A stretch of DNA of 42,624 nt from Gammaproteobacteria bacterium (GTDB lineage: Bacteria; Pseudomonadota; Gammaproteobacteria; Xanthomonadales; Marinicellaceae): positions 1 through 42,624 of the forward strand of contig JAWLAO010000011.1 in assembly GCA_041395445.1 (NCBI GenBank), read 5' to 3'. The position numbers and the translations under genes were made by a program. Below the pieces are notes generated by a model. The model did not search any database. It saw only the letters and a program-made list of their open reading frames with translations, and was not told where the DNA came from. Below are positions 35,672 through 42,624 of the stretch, piece after piece. Each line of letters begins with the position of its first letter. The first letter of the stretch is position 1.

Positions 35672-35705
35672 TTATCTGTTGATCTGTATGATTGGTTCTT
35701 CCTTT

Positions 35706-35870
35706 TTCCGTCATTTCGAGTCAACGAAGCGAATCGAGAAATCTTGTTGATATCTATGCGTATCATCCATGATGCTTACCATCATCCCTGAGGGCTTGCG
35801 TGAAAATTCTTTCCAGAAGAATTTTTCTCCATGCGCTATGCTTAGCCGTAAGGTGGGCGCAGCCCACCCT
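35706..35870. repeat. REP-like palindromes in the vapB-icd gap
   Basis: The non-coding stretch 35672-35899 holds three palindromes: ATTTCGAG with TCGAGAAAT (about 35713-35742), GAAAATTCTT with AAGAATTTTTC (about 35802-35828) and GGTGGGC-GCA-GCCCACC (35852-35868). They resemble the short intergenic repeats seen at 40488 and 42360-42570. No gene was seen. Confidence 0.55.
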
Positions 35871-35899
35871 ACAATTTTTACAATATGAATGATAAAAAA

Positions 35900-38110
35900 T
35901 TAACCAATCAACCTATTCAAAGTCTCACTCGGACGCATGGCTTTGGATAGTTTTTCAGGGTTCGGGAAGTAATATCCACCAATATCGACTGCATCACCTT
36001 GAGCATCAAGCAATTCTTGAGTGATTTTACCCTTATTATCGGATAAATCTTTTGCTAATTGAGTGAACTGTGACTTGAGTTCGGAATCATCATTTTGTTC
36101 GGACAGAGCCTGAGCCCAATACATTGTCAGGTAGAAATGACTGCCACGGTTGTCAATTTCGTTGACTTTGCGCGATGGGGATTTCTTGGTTTCCAGAAAT
36201 TTGGCGGTCGCATTATCTAATGCTTTTGCCAAAACTTTTGCTTTGGCATTGCCGTTGAGACCGATTTCTTCGATGGAAACAGCCAATGCCAGAAATTCAC
36301 CAAGTGAGTCCCAACGCAAATGTCCTTCACTGACAAATTGTTGAACATGTTTAGGAGCGGAACCGCCAGCTCCGGTTTCATACAAGCCACCTCCGGCGAG
36401 CAATGGAACAATTGAAAGCATTTTTGCTGAAGTTCCCAGTTCCAGAATCGGGAATAAATCGGTCAGATAATCACGCAGAACATTGCCTGTGACAGAAATC
36501 GTATCCAAGCCTGCTGTGACTCGTTCACAGGTGTATCTCATCGCCTCAATCGGTGATTTGATAGAAATTTCTAATCCGCTTGTATCATGCTGAGGCAGAT
36601 ATTTTTCAACTTTTGCAATAATGCTTCTGTCATGAGCTCGGTTGGAATCGAGCCAGAAAACAGCGGCGCTTCCGGTGTTTCTCGCACGAGTGACACCTAA
36701 TTTAACCCAATCCTGAATCGGCAAATCCTTGGTTTGACACATGCGCCAGATATCGCCTTTTTCAACTTCGTGTTGCATTAAAACATCACCGGCTTGATTG
36801 ATAACTTGTACTGTTCCAGCTTGTGGAATTTCAAAAGTCTTATCATGCGAGCCGTACTCTTCCGCTTTTTGTGCCATCAAGCCAACATTACAAACATTGC
36901 CCATTGTAGTGACATCAAAAGCACCGTGTTCTTTGCAATAACTGATGATTTCCTGATAAATTCCGGCATAACAACGATCCGGAATACAGGCTTTCATATC
37001 CTGTGGTTTGCCGTCTTTATTCCACATTTTGCCCGAAGTGCGAATCGCTGCCGGCATGGAGGCATCAATAATCACATCACTAGGCACATGCAAATTGGTA
37101 ATCCCTTTGTCAGAATCAACCATTGCCATATCCGGTCCATTAGCGAAACATTTTTCAATATCCGCTTCAATTTCGGAGCGTTTATTTTCATCCAGCTCTG
37201 AAATTTTGTTCAAAACATTACCAAAACCATTATTGGCATTCACACCTAATTGCTCAAAAGTATCAGCATGTTTATCAAAAACATCGGCAAAGAAAACTTT
37301 TACTGCATGTCCGAACATGATGGGATCGGATACCTTCATCATGGTTGCTTTCAAATGCAATGAAAACAAAACACCCTGCTGTTTTGCTTCTCTGATTTGT
37401 TCGGCAAAAAAGGCTCGTAAGGCTTTAACACTCATACGAGAGGAATCAATAACCTCTCCCGCTTGCAATGGTGTGCTTTGCTTTAAAACAGTTTCGCCAT
37501 CAGCGGTTTTCAAAACAATCTTAACATCATCTTCAGCATCCATCACAACGGATTGCTCGCTGGAATAGAAATCTCCATCAGTCATGTGTGCTACATGAGA
37601 TTTGGAATCACAGTTCCATGCTCCCATTGAGTGCGGATTGGCTTTTGCAAAAGCTTTAACCGGAGCAGCCACACGACGATCGGAATTTCCTTCACGCAAA
37701 ACCGGATTAACTGCTGAACCTAGATTCTTCGCATATCGGGCTTTGATTTCAACTTCTTTCTCATTCGCCGGTTCATCCGGATAATCAGGAATTGCATAAC
37801 CATTACTTTGCAACTCGGCAATGGCAGCTTTCAATTGCGGAACTGATGCTGAAATATTAGGAAGTTTAATGATATTGGCTTGCGGTTTTTTCACCAAAAC
37901 TCCGAGTTCTGCCAAAGCATCCGATTGCTTTTGTTCATCCGTCAAATAATCGGAAAAATTAGCTAAAATTCTTCCACTCAAAGAAATATCGCTGGTTTCG
38001 ACATTGATGCCGGCAGTTTGTACGAATTTCTGTACGATAGGTAAAAAAGAAGCTGTTGCCAAAGCCGGCGCTTCGTCAGTTAGTGTGTAGATGATGGTTG
38101 GTTTTGTCAT
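35900..38110 (-). CDS. icd: Isocitrate dehydrogenase (NADP), monomeric type
   Basis: 736 residues, the size of the monomeric (IDH-II) class. It oxidises isocitrate to 2-oxoglutarate in the TCA cycle. Starts TKPTIIYTLTDEAPALAT; landmarks include LPNISASVPQLKAAI, NPVLREGNSDRR, HMTDGDFYSSE, GPDMAMVDSDKGITNLHVPSD and YETGAGGSAPKHVQQ. No break anywhere. A TATAAT and GAGAG lie upstream of the ATG. Confidence 0.97.
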   Translation of the reverse strand: MTKPTIIYTLTDEAPALATASFLPIVQKFVQTAGINVETSDISLSGRILANFSDYLTDEQKQSDALAELGVLVKKPQANIIKLPNISASVPQLKAAIAELQSNGYAIPDYPDEPANEKEVEIKARYAKNLGSAVNPVLREGNSDRRVAAPVKAFAKANPHSMGAWNCDSKSHVAHMTDGDFYSSEQSVVMDAEDDVKIVLKTADGETVLKQSTPLQAGEVIDSSRMSVKALRAFFAEQIREAKQQGVLFSLHLKATMMKVSDPIMFGHAVKVFFADVFDKHADTFEQLGVNANNGFGNVLNKISELDENKRSEIEADIEKCFANGPDMAMVDSDKGITNLHVPSDVIIDASMPAAIRTSGKMWNKDGKPQDMKACIPDRCYAGIYQEIISYCKEHGAFDVTTMGNVCNVGLMAQKAEEYGSHDKTFEIPQAGTVQVINQAGDVLMQHEVEKGDIWRMCQTKDLPIQDWVKLGVTRARNTGSAAVFWLDSNRAHDRSIIAKVEKYLPQHDTSGLEISIKSPIEAMRYTCERVTAGLDTISVTGNVLRDYLTDLFPILELGTSAKMLSIVPLLAGGGLYETGAGGSAPKHVQQFVSEGHLRWDSLGEFLALAVSIEEIGLNGNAKAKVLAKALDNATAKFLETKKSPSRKVNEIDNRGSHFYLTMYWAQALSEQNDDSELKSQFTQLAKDLSDNKGKITQELLDAQGDAVDIGGYYFPNPEKLSKAMRPSETLNRLIG

Positions 38111-38151
38111 TGCAAATCTCTCAGTAATTTTATTCTGAATATCAACCTGAC

Positions 38152-38157
38152 ATTATA
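38152..38157 (-). promoter_or_regulatory. Possible -10 of the icd promoter
   Basis: TATAAT on the minus strand, about 42 bases before the icd ATG. No good -35 is seen at 16-18 bases. Confidence 0.35.
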
Positions 38158-38226
38158 ATGGATTTGCTGAACAGATAACAGAGTTGAAGAAATTGCTCTC
38201 TTTAATTTAAACTAAAGTCTATGCGG

Positions 38227-38769
38227 TCATCCCTCACACATATCATGTAATTTGGTGATGGTTTTCCAATTACGGGTTGTCGCCTGCACTCCGAGTTTTT
38301 TCTCGATAAAAACATTGGAGAGTTTCGTCTCTCCATATCCATTAGGACAATAGAGATAAATATTTTCTTCTTTTACAACCAATTGTTCCGGCTCTTTAAC
38401 ATAGCTCATCAGTGTTTCGACTTTGTCGGTATCAGGTGCTTCCGCCAGCATTGTTAATAGATATTTTGCTCCATCAGCTTCCAAGTTGATTGAGCCACAT
38501 GGAGTATTATTCAAAATATTTTGCAAATCTTCATGACTGCGGATAATTACAGGAACATCAAAGCCAAAGGTGTCTTTTATGGCTTTTTCTAAAATTTGTT
38601 TCAGCTCTGAGTTGTTATCTATCTCTGAATTAAATATCACATTGCCACTTTGAATATAGGTTGTCACATCAGTACAACCTGAATCCTCAAACATCTTCTT
38701 TAAATCCTCCATTTTAATTTTTTTGTGGCCGCTGACATTAATTCCACGCAGAATGGCTACTTTTTTCAT
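38227..38769 (-). CDS. DUF1697 family protein
   Basis: 180 residues, typical for the family. The N-terminus KKVAILRGINVSGHKKIKMEDLKKMF and the next YIQSGNVIFNS are the DUF1697 signature, and the C-terminal RNWKTITKLHDM is also conserved. Biochemical function is unknown. Divergent from the NTF2-like gene. Confidence 0.92.
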   Translation of the reverse strand: MKKVAILRGINVSGHKKIKMEDLKKMFEDSGCTDVTTYIQSGNVIFNSEIDNNSELKQILEKAIKDTFGFDVPVIIRSHEDLQNILNNTPCGSINLEADGAKYLLTMLAEAPDTDKVETLMSYVKEPEQLVVKEENIYLYCPNGYGETKLSNVFIEKKLGVQATTRNWKTITKLHDMCEG

Positions 38770-38848
38770 AGGCTATCGTTTTGTTTTTCAAATTTATAAA
38801 CATTTTAGCGTAAGATTGTGAGTATCTGATATTTCAGCAAGGAATTTC

Positions 38849-39273
38849 ATGTTTAAAATAATCGTTTTAGTTTTTATAACAGGTGCAGCAATGGCAGGCG
38901 AAACATTAGATTTTTTGAGAAAAGAAATCTTCGATACAGAAGCGGCTTTCAACGAAATGGCGACCAAAAAAGGATTAAAAACTGCATTCCTGCACTTTGC
39001 AGCTGATGATGCAGTCATTATGAGAAATGATAAGCTATATAAAGGCAAAGAAGAAATTGCTCAATATTTTGATAATCACTCTATCGTATTTAGTAAATTT
39101 CTCTGGAAACCGGATTTTATTGATGTCGCCGAATCTAAAGAATTAGCCTACACCTATGGTCAATATCAGTACGAATACACTGATAAAGACGGAAATCTGA
39201 AATCCGGAGAGGGAATTTTCCACACCGTTTGGAAAAACAACCTGATGGCAGTTGGAAGTACGTTTGGGATTAA
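38849..39273 (+). CDS. Secreted NTF2/DUF4440-like protein, with one 3' frameshift
   Basis: A signal peptide (MFKIIVLVFITGAAMA, then GE) is followed by an NTF2-like fold: EAAFNEMATKKGLKTAFLHFAADDAVIMR, YKGKEEIAQYF and YTYGQYQYEY. The open frame runs on to 39367, but its last 45 residues fit nothing. One extra A in the run at 39233-39237 gives KQPDGSWKYVWD and a stop at 39271-39273, the usual end of this family. That end also fits the convergent GNAT stop at 39297. The role is unknown. Confidence 0.8.
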
Positions 39274-39296
39274 AATTCTAGAGACTTTGCTCGATT

Positions 39297-39795
39297 CTAT
39301 AACTTCTTGCCTGTATAAAGCATATAAACATTACTGCGTTTATAAATTCCGGAAAACTTCTGCTTAATCATTTCATCATGCACAAAACCATTTTTCTCAT
39401 ACAGATGAATAGCAGCTTCGCAGATTTTATTGGTTAGCAGAAACAGAGTTTTACATCCGGATTATTCTCACAATCTTCTATGACTTTTTTCAACAAAATC
39501 TCACCGGCTTTTAATCCACGGGATGACTCCAAAACACCCATTTTGGTGAGTTCATACCAACCTTCATCGTATTTTTTGACTGCACAGGTTCCGATAATCC
39601 CCAGTTCAGGATTTCTGGCAAACCAAATTTGTCCACCCTTATCGATGATGTGTTTTTGAGGTTGTGACAATACTTGCTCATCAATCGCCTCCATGACAAA
39701 CATATCACTGACCCATTGTTCGTTGATTGAATAAAATACTCTGCCAGCTCCGGTTGCCAGGGAATAATTTCAACTTCTAAATTTTTAATTGTCAT
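39297..39795 (-). pseudogene. GNAT N-acetyltransferase, two single-base frameshifts
   Basis: Reads MTIKNLEVEIIPWQPELAEYF, then after one missing T (near 39743) YSINEQWVSDMFVMEAID, GTCAVKKYDEGWYELTKMGVLESSRGLKAGEILL (acetyl-CoA site) and, after one missing A (near 39450), KTLFLLTNKICEAAIHLYEKNGF to a stop at 39297. Together they make a full-length GNAT of about 166 residues. Both breaks are in A/T runs, so the true gene may be intact. Substrate unknown. Confidence 0.82.
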
Positions 39796-39870
39796 ATGAT
39801 TTCTCAGATATTACATAGTATTTATATTGAATATTGTTAAAAATATCAAAAAAAAACTGAAATTTTCAAC

Positions 39871-39904
39871 CATTCTCAGGTTTTGAGAATGAACTGTCTA
39901 TAAT
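39871..39904 (+). promoter_or_regulatory. Perfect palindrome next to a TATAAT, probable operator-promoter
   Basis: CATTCTCA (39871-39878) and TGAGAATG (39884-39891) form a perfect inverted repeat with a 5-base spacer, seven bases before TATAAT (39899-39904). The repeat covers the -35 position, so a repressor or activator dimer likely controls the downstream gene. Confidence 0.5.
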
Positions 39905-40040
39905 TAAAACTGTTCCAAAAGGAATATCGCCGATTTAATAGACAACTTGCGGGCGATTCACAAATACGGCTAAAGCGTGGCGTTTGCTTGCTCCTCAATC
40001 CGTCCTGCTTTTTTCATTATTCAGGAGCGAGGAAAAAACC
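39905..40040 (+). promoter_or_regulatory. Long structured leader before the zinc-ribbon gene
   Basis: The 136-base leader can fold: GCCGATTT pairs with AAATACGGC (one bulge), and CTTGCTCCT (39987-39995) pairs with AGGAGCGAG (40023-40031), covering the GAGG ribosome site. TCCTG (40003-40007) can compete for CAGGA (40022-40026). This suggests control of translation, not proven. Confidence 0.4.
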
Positions 40041-40511
40041 ATGAATGCAAAAACAAAAAAACTCTTACCGGCACCCAACTGTATTTTTTGTAACAAAACC
40101 ATTGAACAAGTCGGTGGAAAGCGAATTGTTCATCAGCGAGTTAGAGGGATAAAATTATCAAAAAAGTTTCAGGGTGGCGGTAATAAAGACTACCCTTTTC
40201 AATCATTTAAACTGAGTGAAAATCCTGAGACTTATGTTGTGGTGTGGGGAATATGGTCGATATGGTCACAATCTAACATTAACAACGCAATCGAACTATT
40301 CAAACAAAATTTACATCCATGGTTCTGCCAAAAATGTGGTCACAGAACCTGTGACAAATGCCAGGAACCAATAAACATGCCCATGGGATCTGATGTGATT
40401 TATGAAGATGGGGATATCAGGCATGTGATGGTAATTGGAATAAACCCCGGGTGCATAAACCCAAAATGTACAAATTTTAAAAATATCGTCATTCCCGCGA
40501 AGGCGCACTAG
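40041..40511 (+). CDS. Zinc-ribbon protein of unknown function, 3' end altered by insertion
   Basis: 156 residues from the ATG at 40041, eight bases after GAGG. Cysteine pairs: CIFC near the start, CQKCGHRTCDKC in the middle and CINPKC near the end, so two or three zinc sites are likely. A middle segment (YPFQSFKLSENPETYVVVWGIWSIW) is hydrophobic. The last residues, NIVIPAKAH, come from a REP-like palindrome and the first bases of the foldback element, whose inverted repeat supplies the TAG. Without the insertion the frame would have ended VIPAKAGI and TGA. No family recognised. Confidence 0.7.
   Translation: MNAKTKKLLPAPNCIFCNKTIEQVGGKRIVHQRVRGIKLSKKFQGGGNKDYPFQSFKLSENPETYVVVWGIWSIWSQSNINNAIELFKQNLHPWFCQKCGHRTCDKCQEPINMPMGSDVIYEDGDIRHVMVIGINPGCINPKCTNFKNIVIPAKAH
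40496..40505. repeat. Target-site duplication, left copy
   Basis: CGCGAAGGCG, repeated at 41500-41509 on the other side of the element. Removing the element and one copy restores CCCGC-GAA-GGCGGG, a REP-like palindrome. Confidence 0.85.
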
Positions 40512-41499
40512 TGTCCGGTTAAATTTTTAGAGTTGTTTGAAGCTTGCAATGTTTGGTTTTGCGGTATATAACCAGTTTTCAGACTTAAAAATCCATGTTG
40601 AAGAGTTTGAAACGATTTTCTTTGACCATTTGATGCTTTAAATTGCAAGCAATTTCATTCAAAACTTATCACACATATTGCTTTACGGCATTCTCAAACC
40701 AAAATATGTTTTTAGTTTCAACTAGCTATCATATAATTCAAACGTGAAACGCTGTTTTTCAGAAGCATTAAGCACTACGATTAAACATTTGTGAATCTGA
40801 TGGGCTTCTTATCCACATAAATAGAACCATAAGTCTTTATTGATTTTGATTCCCACCGCCGGGCTGTGGGTTAGATGAATGATTTGGTCTGTGGAATTAT
40901 AGCCTCATTTGCTCTCAATGTTTCTTTAACAAAATTTAATGATATTAGTTTGCACGAACAATGAAAAAGGATTCATTGTTTTATCCAAGTTATACGTATA
41001 ATCTAAAACATATAGGCTTTTGGTTTCGTTCGTGCACAATAATATCATGAAAGTGTTAAATGGAAACATTGGAGAAAGATCAGGCCATAATTCCAATGTC
41101 AGACCAAATCATTCATCTAATGCCCACAGCCCCGGCGGGGAGAATCAAAATCAATAAAGACCTTATGTTACTATTTATGTGGATGAGAATGACCCTAGAT
41201 TCACAAATTTGTTTAGGCCTGATACGTCTGTAAGCTTCTGAAAAATGTAGAGCGTTTCATTTTGAAGTGTTCAATGATAGTGGCTATTGAGTATTAAAAC
41301 CACTGATAAGTTATTTGGTATGAAATTGTCCAAAAAGCATAATAAATGGTGAATGTTAATCGATTTACAATTATAAATGGATTATTCATAAAAACAGAAT
41401 AAATACTACTTTATCGACGGCAAGGAAAAACAAATGCTTATAAACTAAACATTGCAATGCTTTCAGAACATACTCTAAAAATTTAACCGGACACTAGTG
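40506..41499. mobile_element. 994-bp foldback / MITE-like element without ORF
   Basis: The ends are perfect inverted repeats of 28 bp, starting CACTAGTGTCCGGTTAAA. The similarity continues inward: left arm 40506-40959 and right arm 41028-41499 (reverse complement) stay alike throughout, with blocks such as TCCACATAAATAG, TCTTTATTGATTTTGATT and AGATGAATGATTTGGTCTG in both. They end TGCACGAAC/GTTCGTGCA around a 68-base centre that has its own AATGAA/TTCATT hairpin. A 10-bp target duplication flanks it. No coding frame over 60 codons exists. The 10-bp duplication would suit mobilisation by an IS4-like transposase elsewhere in the genome, an inference. Confidence 0.88.
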
Positions 41500-41509
41500 C
41501 GCGAAGGCG
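41500..41509. repeat. Target-site duplication, right copy
   Basis: CGCGAAGGCG, same orientation as 40496-40505, directly after the right inverted repeat and followed by GGAATCTGATG, the rest of the interrupted REP-like palindrome. Confidence 0.85.
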
Positions 41510-41589
41510 GGAATCTGATGAAAACACCGTTATTTTCTCCTTTGCAGAAATAACAAGCACGATTTAGATACAAACATAAAGAGGTTATT

Positions 41590-41838
41590 ATGACTAAAGA
41601 AATCAAAATCGAAGACGAATTCAAAAAGCAATACCAACTCCGTGGCAAAAATGATAAAGATTTCTTTAAGACTTTTGCCAAAGAAAACGGCATGTCTGAA
41701 GATGAATTATTTCGCTTGATTGCTCGTGAACGAGGACAGACAGAAGACGAATTTGAAAACGACCTGCTTGTCCAATGGGCTCTTAATCGAATGCAAGAAA
41801 ACAATGGAACGATCAGAGTCAAAATTGAAGATTTATAA
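41590..41838 (+). CDS. Small acidic protein of unknown function (82 aa)
   Basis: Not recognised. 82 residues, mostly charged, probably helical: KKQYQLRGKNDKDFFKTFAKENGMSEDELFRLIARERGQ looks like two helices with a turn, perhaps a small HTH-like or helical-bundle fold. AAAGAGG precedes the ATG by six bases. It stands 22 bases before the next gene and, once the foldback element is removed, about 80 bases after the zinc-ribbon gene, so the three may be one operon. Confidence 0.7.
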   Translation: MTKEIKIEDEFKKQYQLRGKNDKDFFKTFAKENGMSEDELFRLIARERGQTEDEFENDLLVQWALNRMQENNGTIRVKIEDL

Positions 41839-41860
41839 ATACTAAACAGAGGAAAATATT

Positions 41861-42256
41861 ATGAACAGACTCAAAAAAGAAGAAGTCAAAAAACAAAAAC
41901 AACTGGAAAAAGGGTTGTCTGACAATCAACTGGAGTTATTACAGAAAATCATGAACTGCCGTGAAAATTTTGAACGATTGCACAATTCGATTCATGGCGT
42001 TTTATTTCCCGAAGAATTCGACTTTATGCTTGATGACAATGTCGATGCTAAAGACAGACAACGAGGCATAAACCCAATGAGCAAAGATTATCAAAACAAA
42101 GTCAACGCCAAAAGACAAAAACTCGGACTTAAACCACTTTCTGAAAATGGCATGTGCGAAAGTGACGATTCTAAAAAATACAGTCAGGAATTGGCTATAC
42201 AGTTCCTTGTTGATAAAGAGGTTAATAAAAACAGAATTTTGGAAGTGTTTGGATAA
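41861..42256 (+). CDS. Protein of unknown function (131 aa)
   Basis: Not recognised. 131 residues; the N-terminal third is lysine- and glutamine-rich and probably a coiled coil (MNRLKKEEVKKQKQLEKGLSDNQ...), followed by CRENFERLHNSIHGVLFPEEFDFMLDD. No signal peptide or membrane segment. AGAGGAAAA lies before the ATG, much like the previous gene's ribosome site, so both are expressed together. No motif gives a function. Confidence 0.68.
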   Translation: MNRLKKEEVKKQKQLEKGLSDNQLELLQKIMNCRENFERLHNSIHGVLFPEEFDFMLDDNVDAKDRQRGINPMSKDYQNKVNAKRQKLGLKPLSENGMCESDDSKKYSQELAIQFLVDKEVNKNRILEVFG

Positions 42257-42624
42257 ATAACATTCGGGTAGTTGGTAATTTTTTGGATAAAGTTATTAAC
42301 TTTTAAAATAATGTTGGATGAATAGCTGATACCAACCAATCCTTTTGAAAGTAAAAACCGTCATACCTGCGTAGGCAGGTATCTCAAAAACAGAACTTCC
42401 GATATACTTTTTAATGTTGTGCATCTGAGGAAAAGACACGATAAAAACCTCCCCTTTTGAAAGGGGATTGAGGGGAATGTTACAAAACATCGTCATATCC
42501 AGTGTAGTCGAGATATCCCATCCTGTCATCCTCTGGCTTGACCAGGGACCAAACGGCAGGACAGCCGTTTTGCCACGCGAAGCGACCCGAGGGGCTCGAA
42601 GCAGGAGCGGAGAGACAATCCAGA
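42257..42624. repeat. Non-coding repeat-rich end of the window
   Basis: No gene seen in 368 bases. It holds several palindromes: ATACCTGC/GCAGGTAT (42363-42382), CCCCTTT-TG-AAAGGGG (42451-42466) and AAACGGC/GCCGTTT (42551-42570). The first resembles the intact form of the REP-like site at 40490. These look like dispersed intergenic repeats. Confidence 0.6.

Noticed and set aside
37008..37568. 186-codon open frame on the plus strand
   Set aside because: It lies wholly antisense to the intact icd gene and has no family features.
40506..41499. Complete insertion sequence with transposase
   Set aside because: There is no coding frame of useful length and the two halves are inverted copies of each other.
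42363..42570. Intrinsic terminators
   Set aside because: The palindromes lack T-runs and look like dispersed intergenic repeats.

Overview
The window reads as a chromosomal segment of an AT-rich gammaproteobacterium close to the Lysobacterales/Xanthomonadales. This is inferred from four things: a fused aspartate kinase/diaminopimelate decarboxylase, the gene order accB-accC-prmA-(DUF3426)-fis-purH-purD, the aroK-aroB-damX-like cluster, and a secreted beta-helix protein ending in the 'ADGFE' tail common in Lysobacterales such as Marinicella. The genus is a guess. No rRNA genes or CRISPR arrays were seen; one tRNA gene is present.

Layout. (1) 1-6.8 kb: core genes (partial lysAC, Lon-family protease, OsmC-like protein, secreted beta-helix protein, HD hydrolase). 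(2) 6.85-13.3 kb: a compact integrative element in the 3' end of tRNA-Arg(CCT), bounded by a 14-bp direct repeat. It carries a P4-type integrase, AlpA, small DNA-binding or unknown proteins, two tandem P27-type terminase small-subunit paralogues, a toxin-antitoxin pair and a RadC-like JAB protein. This looks like a phage satellite rather than a prophage, since no capsid, portal or large terminase gene is present. (3) 13.4-26.5 kb: housekeeping genes, all in good order except one frameshift in the DUF3426 gene. (4) 26.5-34.5 kb: a surface-structure region (aroK, acyltransferase with SGNH domain, two type IV pilins, a GT-C/TPR glycosyltransferase, a GT2 glycosyltransferase, a flippase-like protein, a methyltransferase) in which nearly every gene is broken by small indels. 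The indels even hit aroK and often sit in A/T runs, so sequence error is at least as likely as decay. (5) 34.5-39.8 kb: lipoprotein, VapBC, monomeric isocitrate dehydrogenase, DUF1697, NTF2-like and GNAT genes, the last two again with one-base A/T-run deletions. (6) 39.8-42.6 kb: an operon-like run of unknown small genes behind a palindromic operator and a structured leader, split by a 994-bp foldback element. The element has no ORF, near-complete inverted-repeat arms and a 10-bp target duplication inside a REP-like palindrome. The end of the window is repeat-rich and non-coding.

How the genes work together. aroQ, aroB and aroK belong to the shikimate pathway; accB and accC to fatty-acid synthesis; purH and purD to purine synthesis. 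In the pilin region, pilins, a GT-C enzyme, a polyprenyl-phosphate-type GT2, a flippase-like protein and a methyltransferase together suggest pilin or surface glycan modification. The two strongest candidates for undescribed biology are the dual-TerS satellite-like element and the foldback element.
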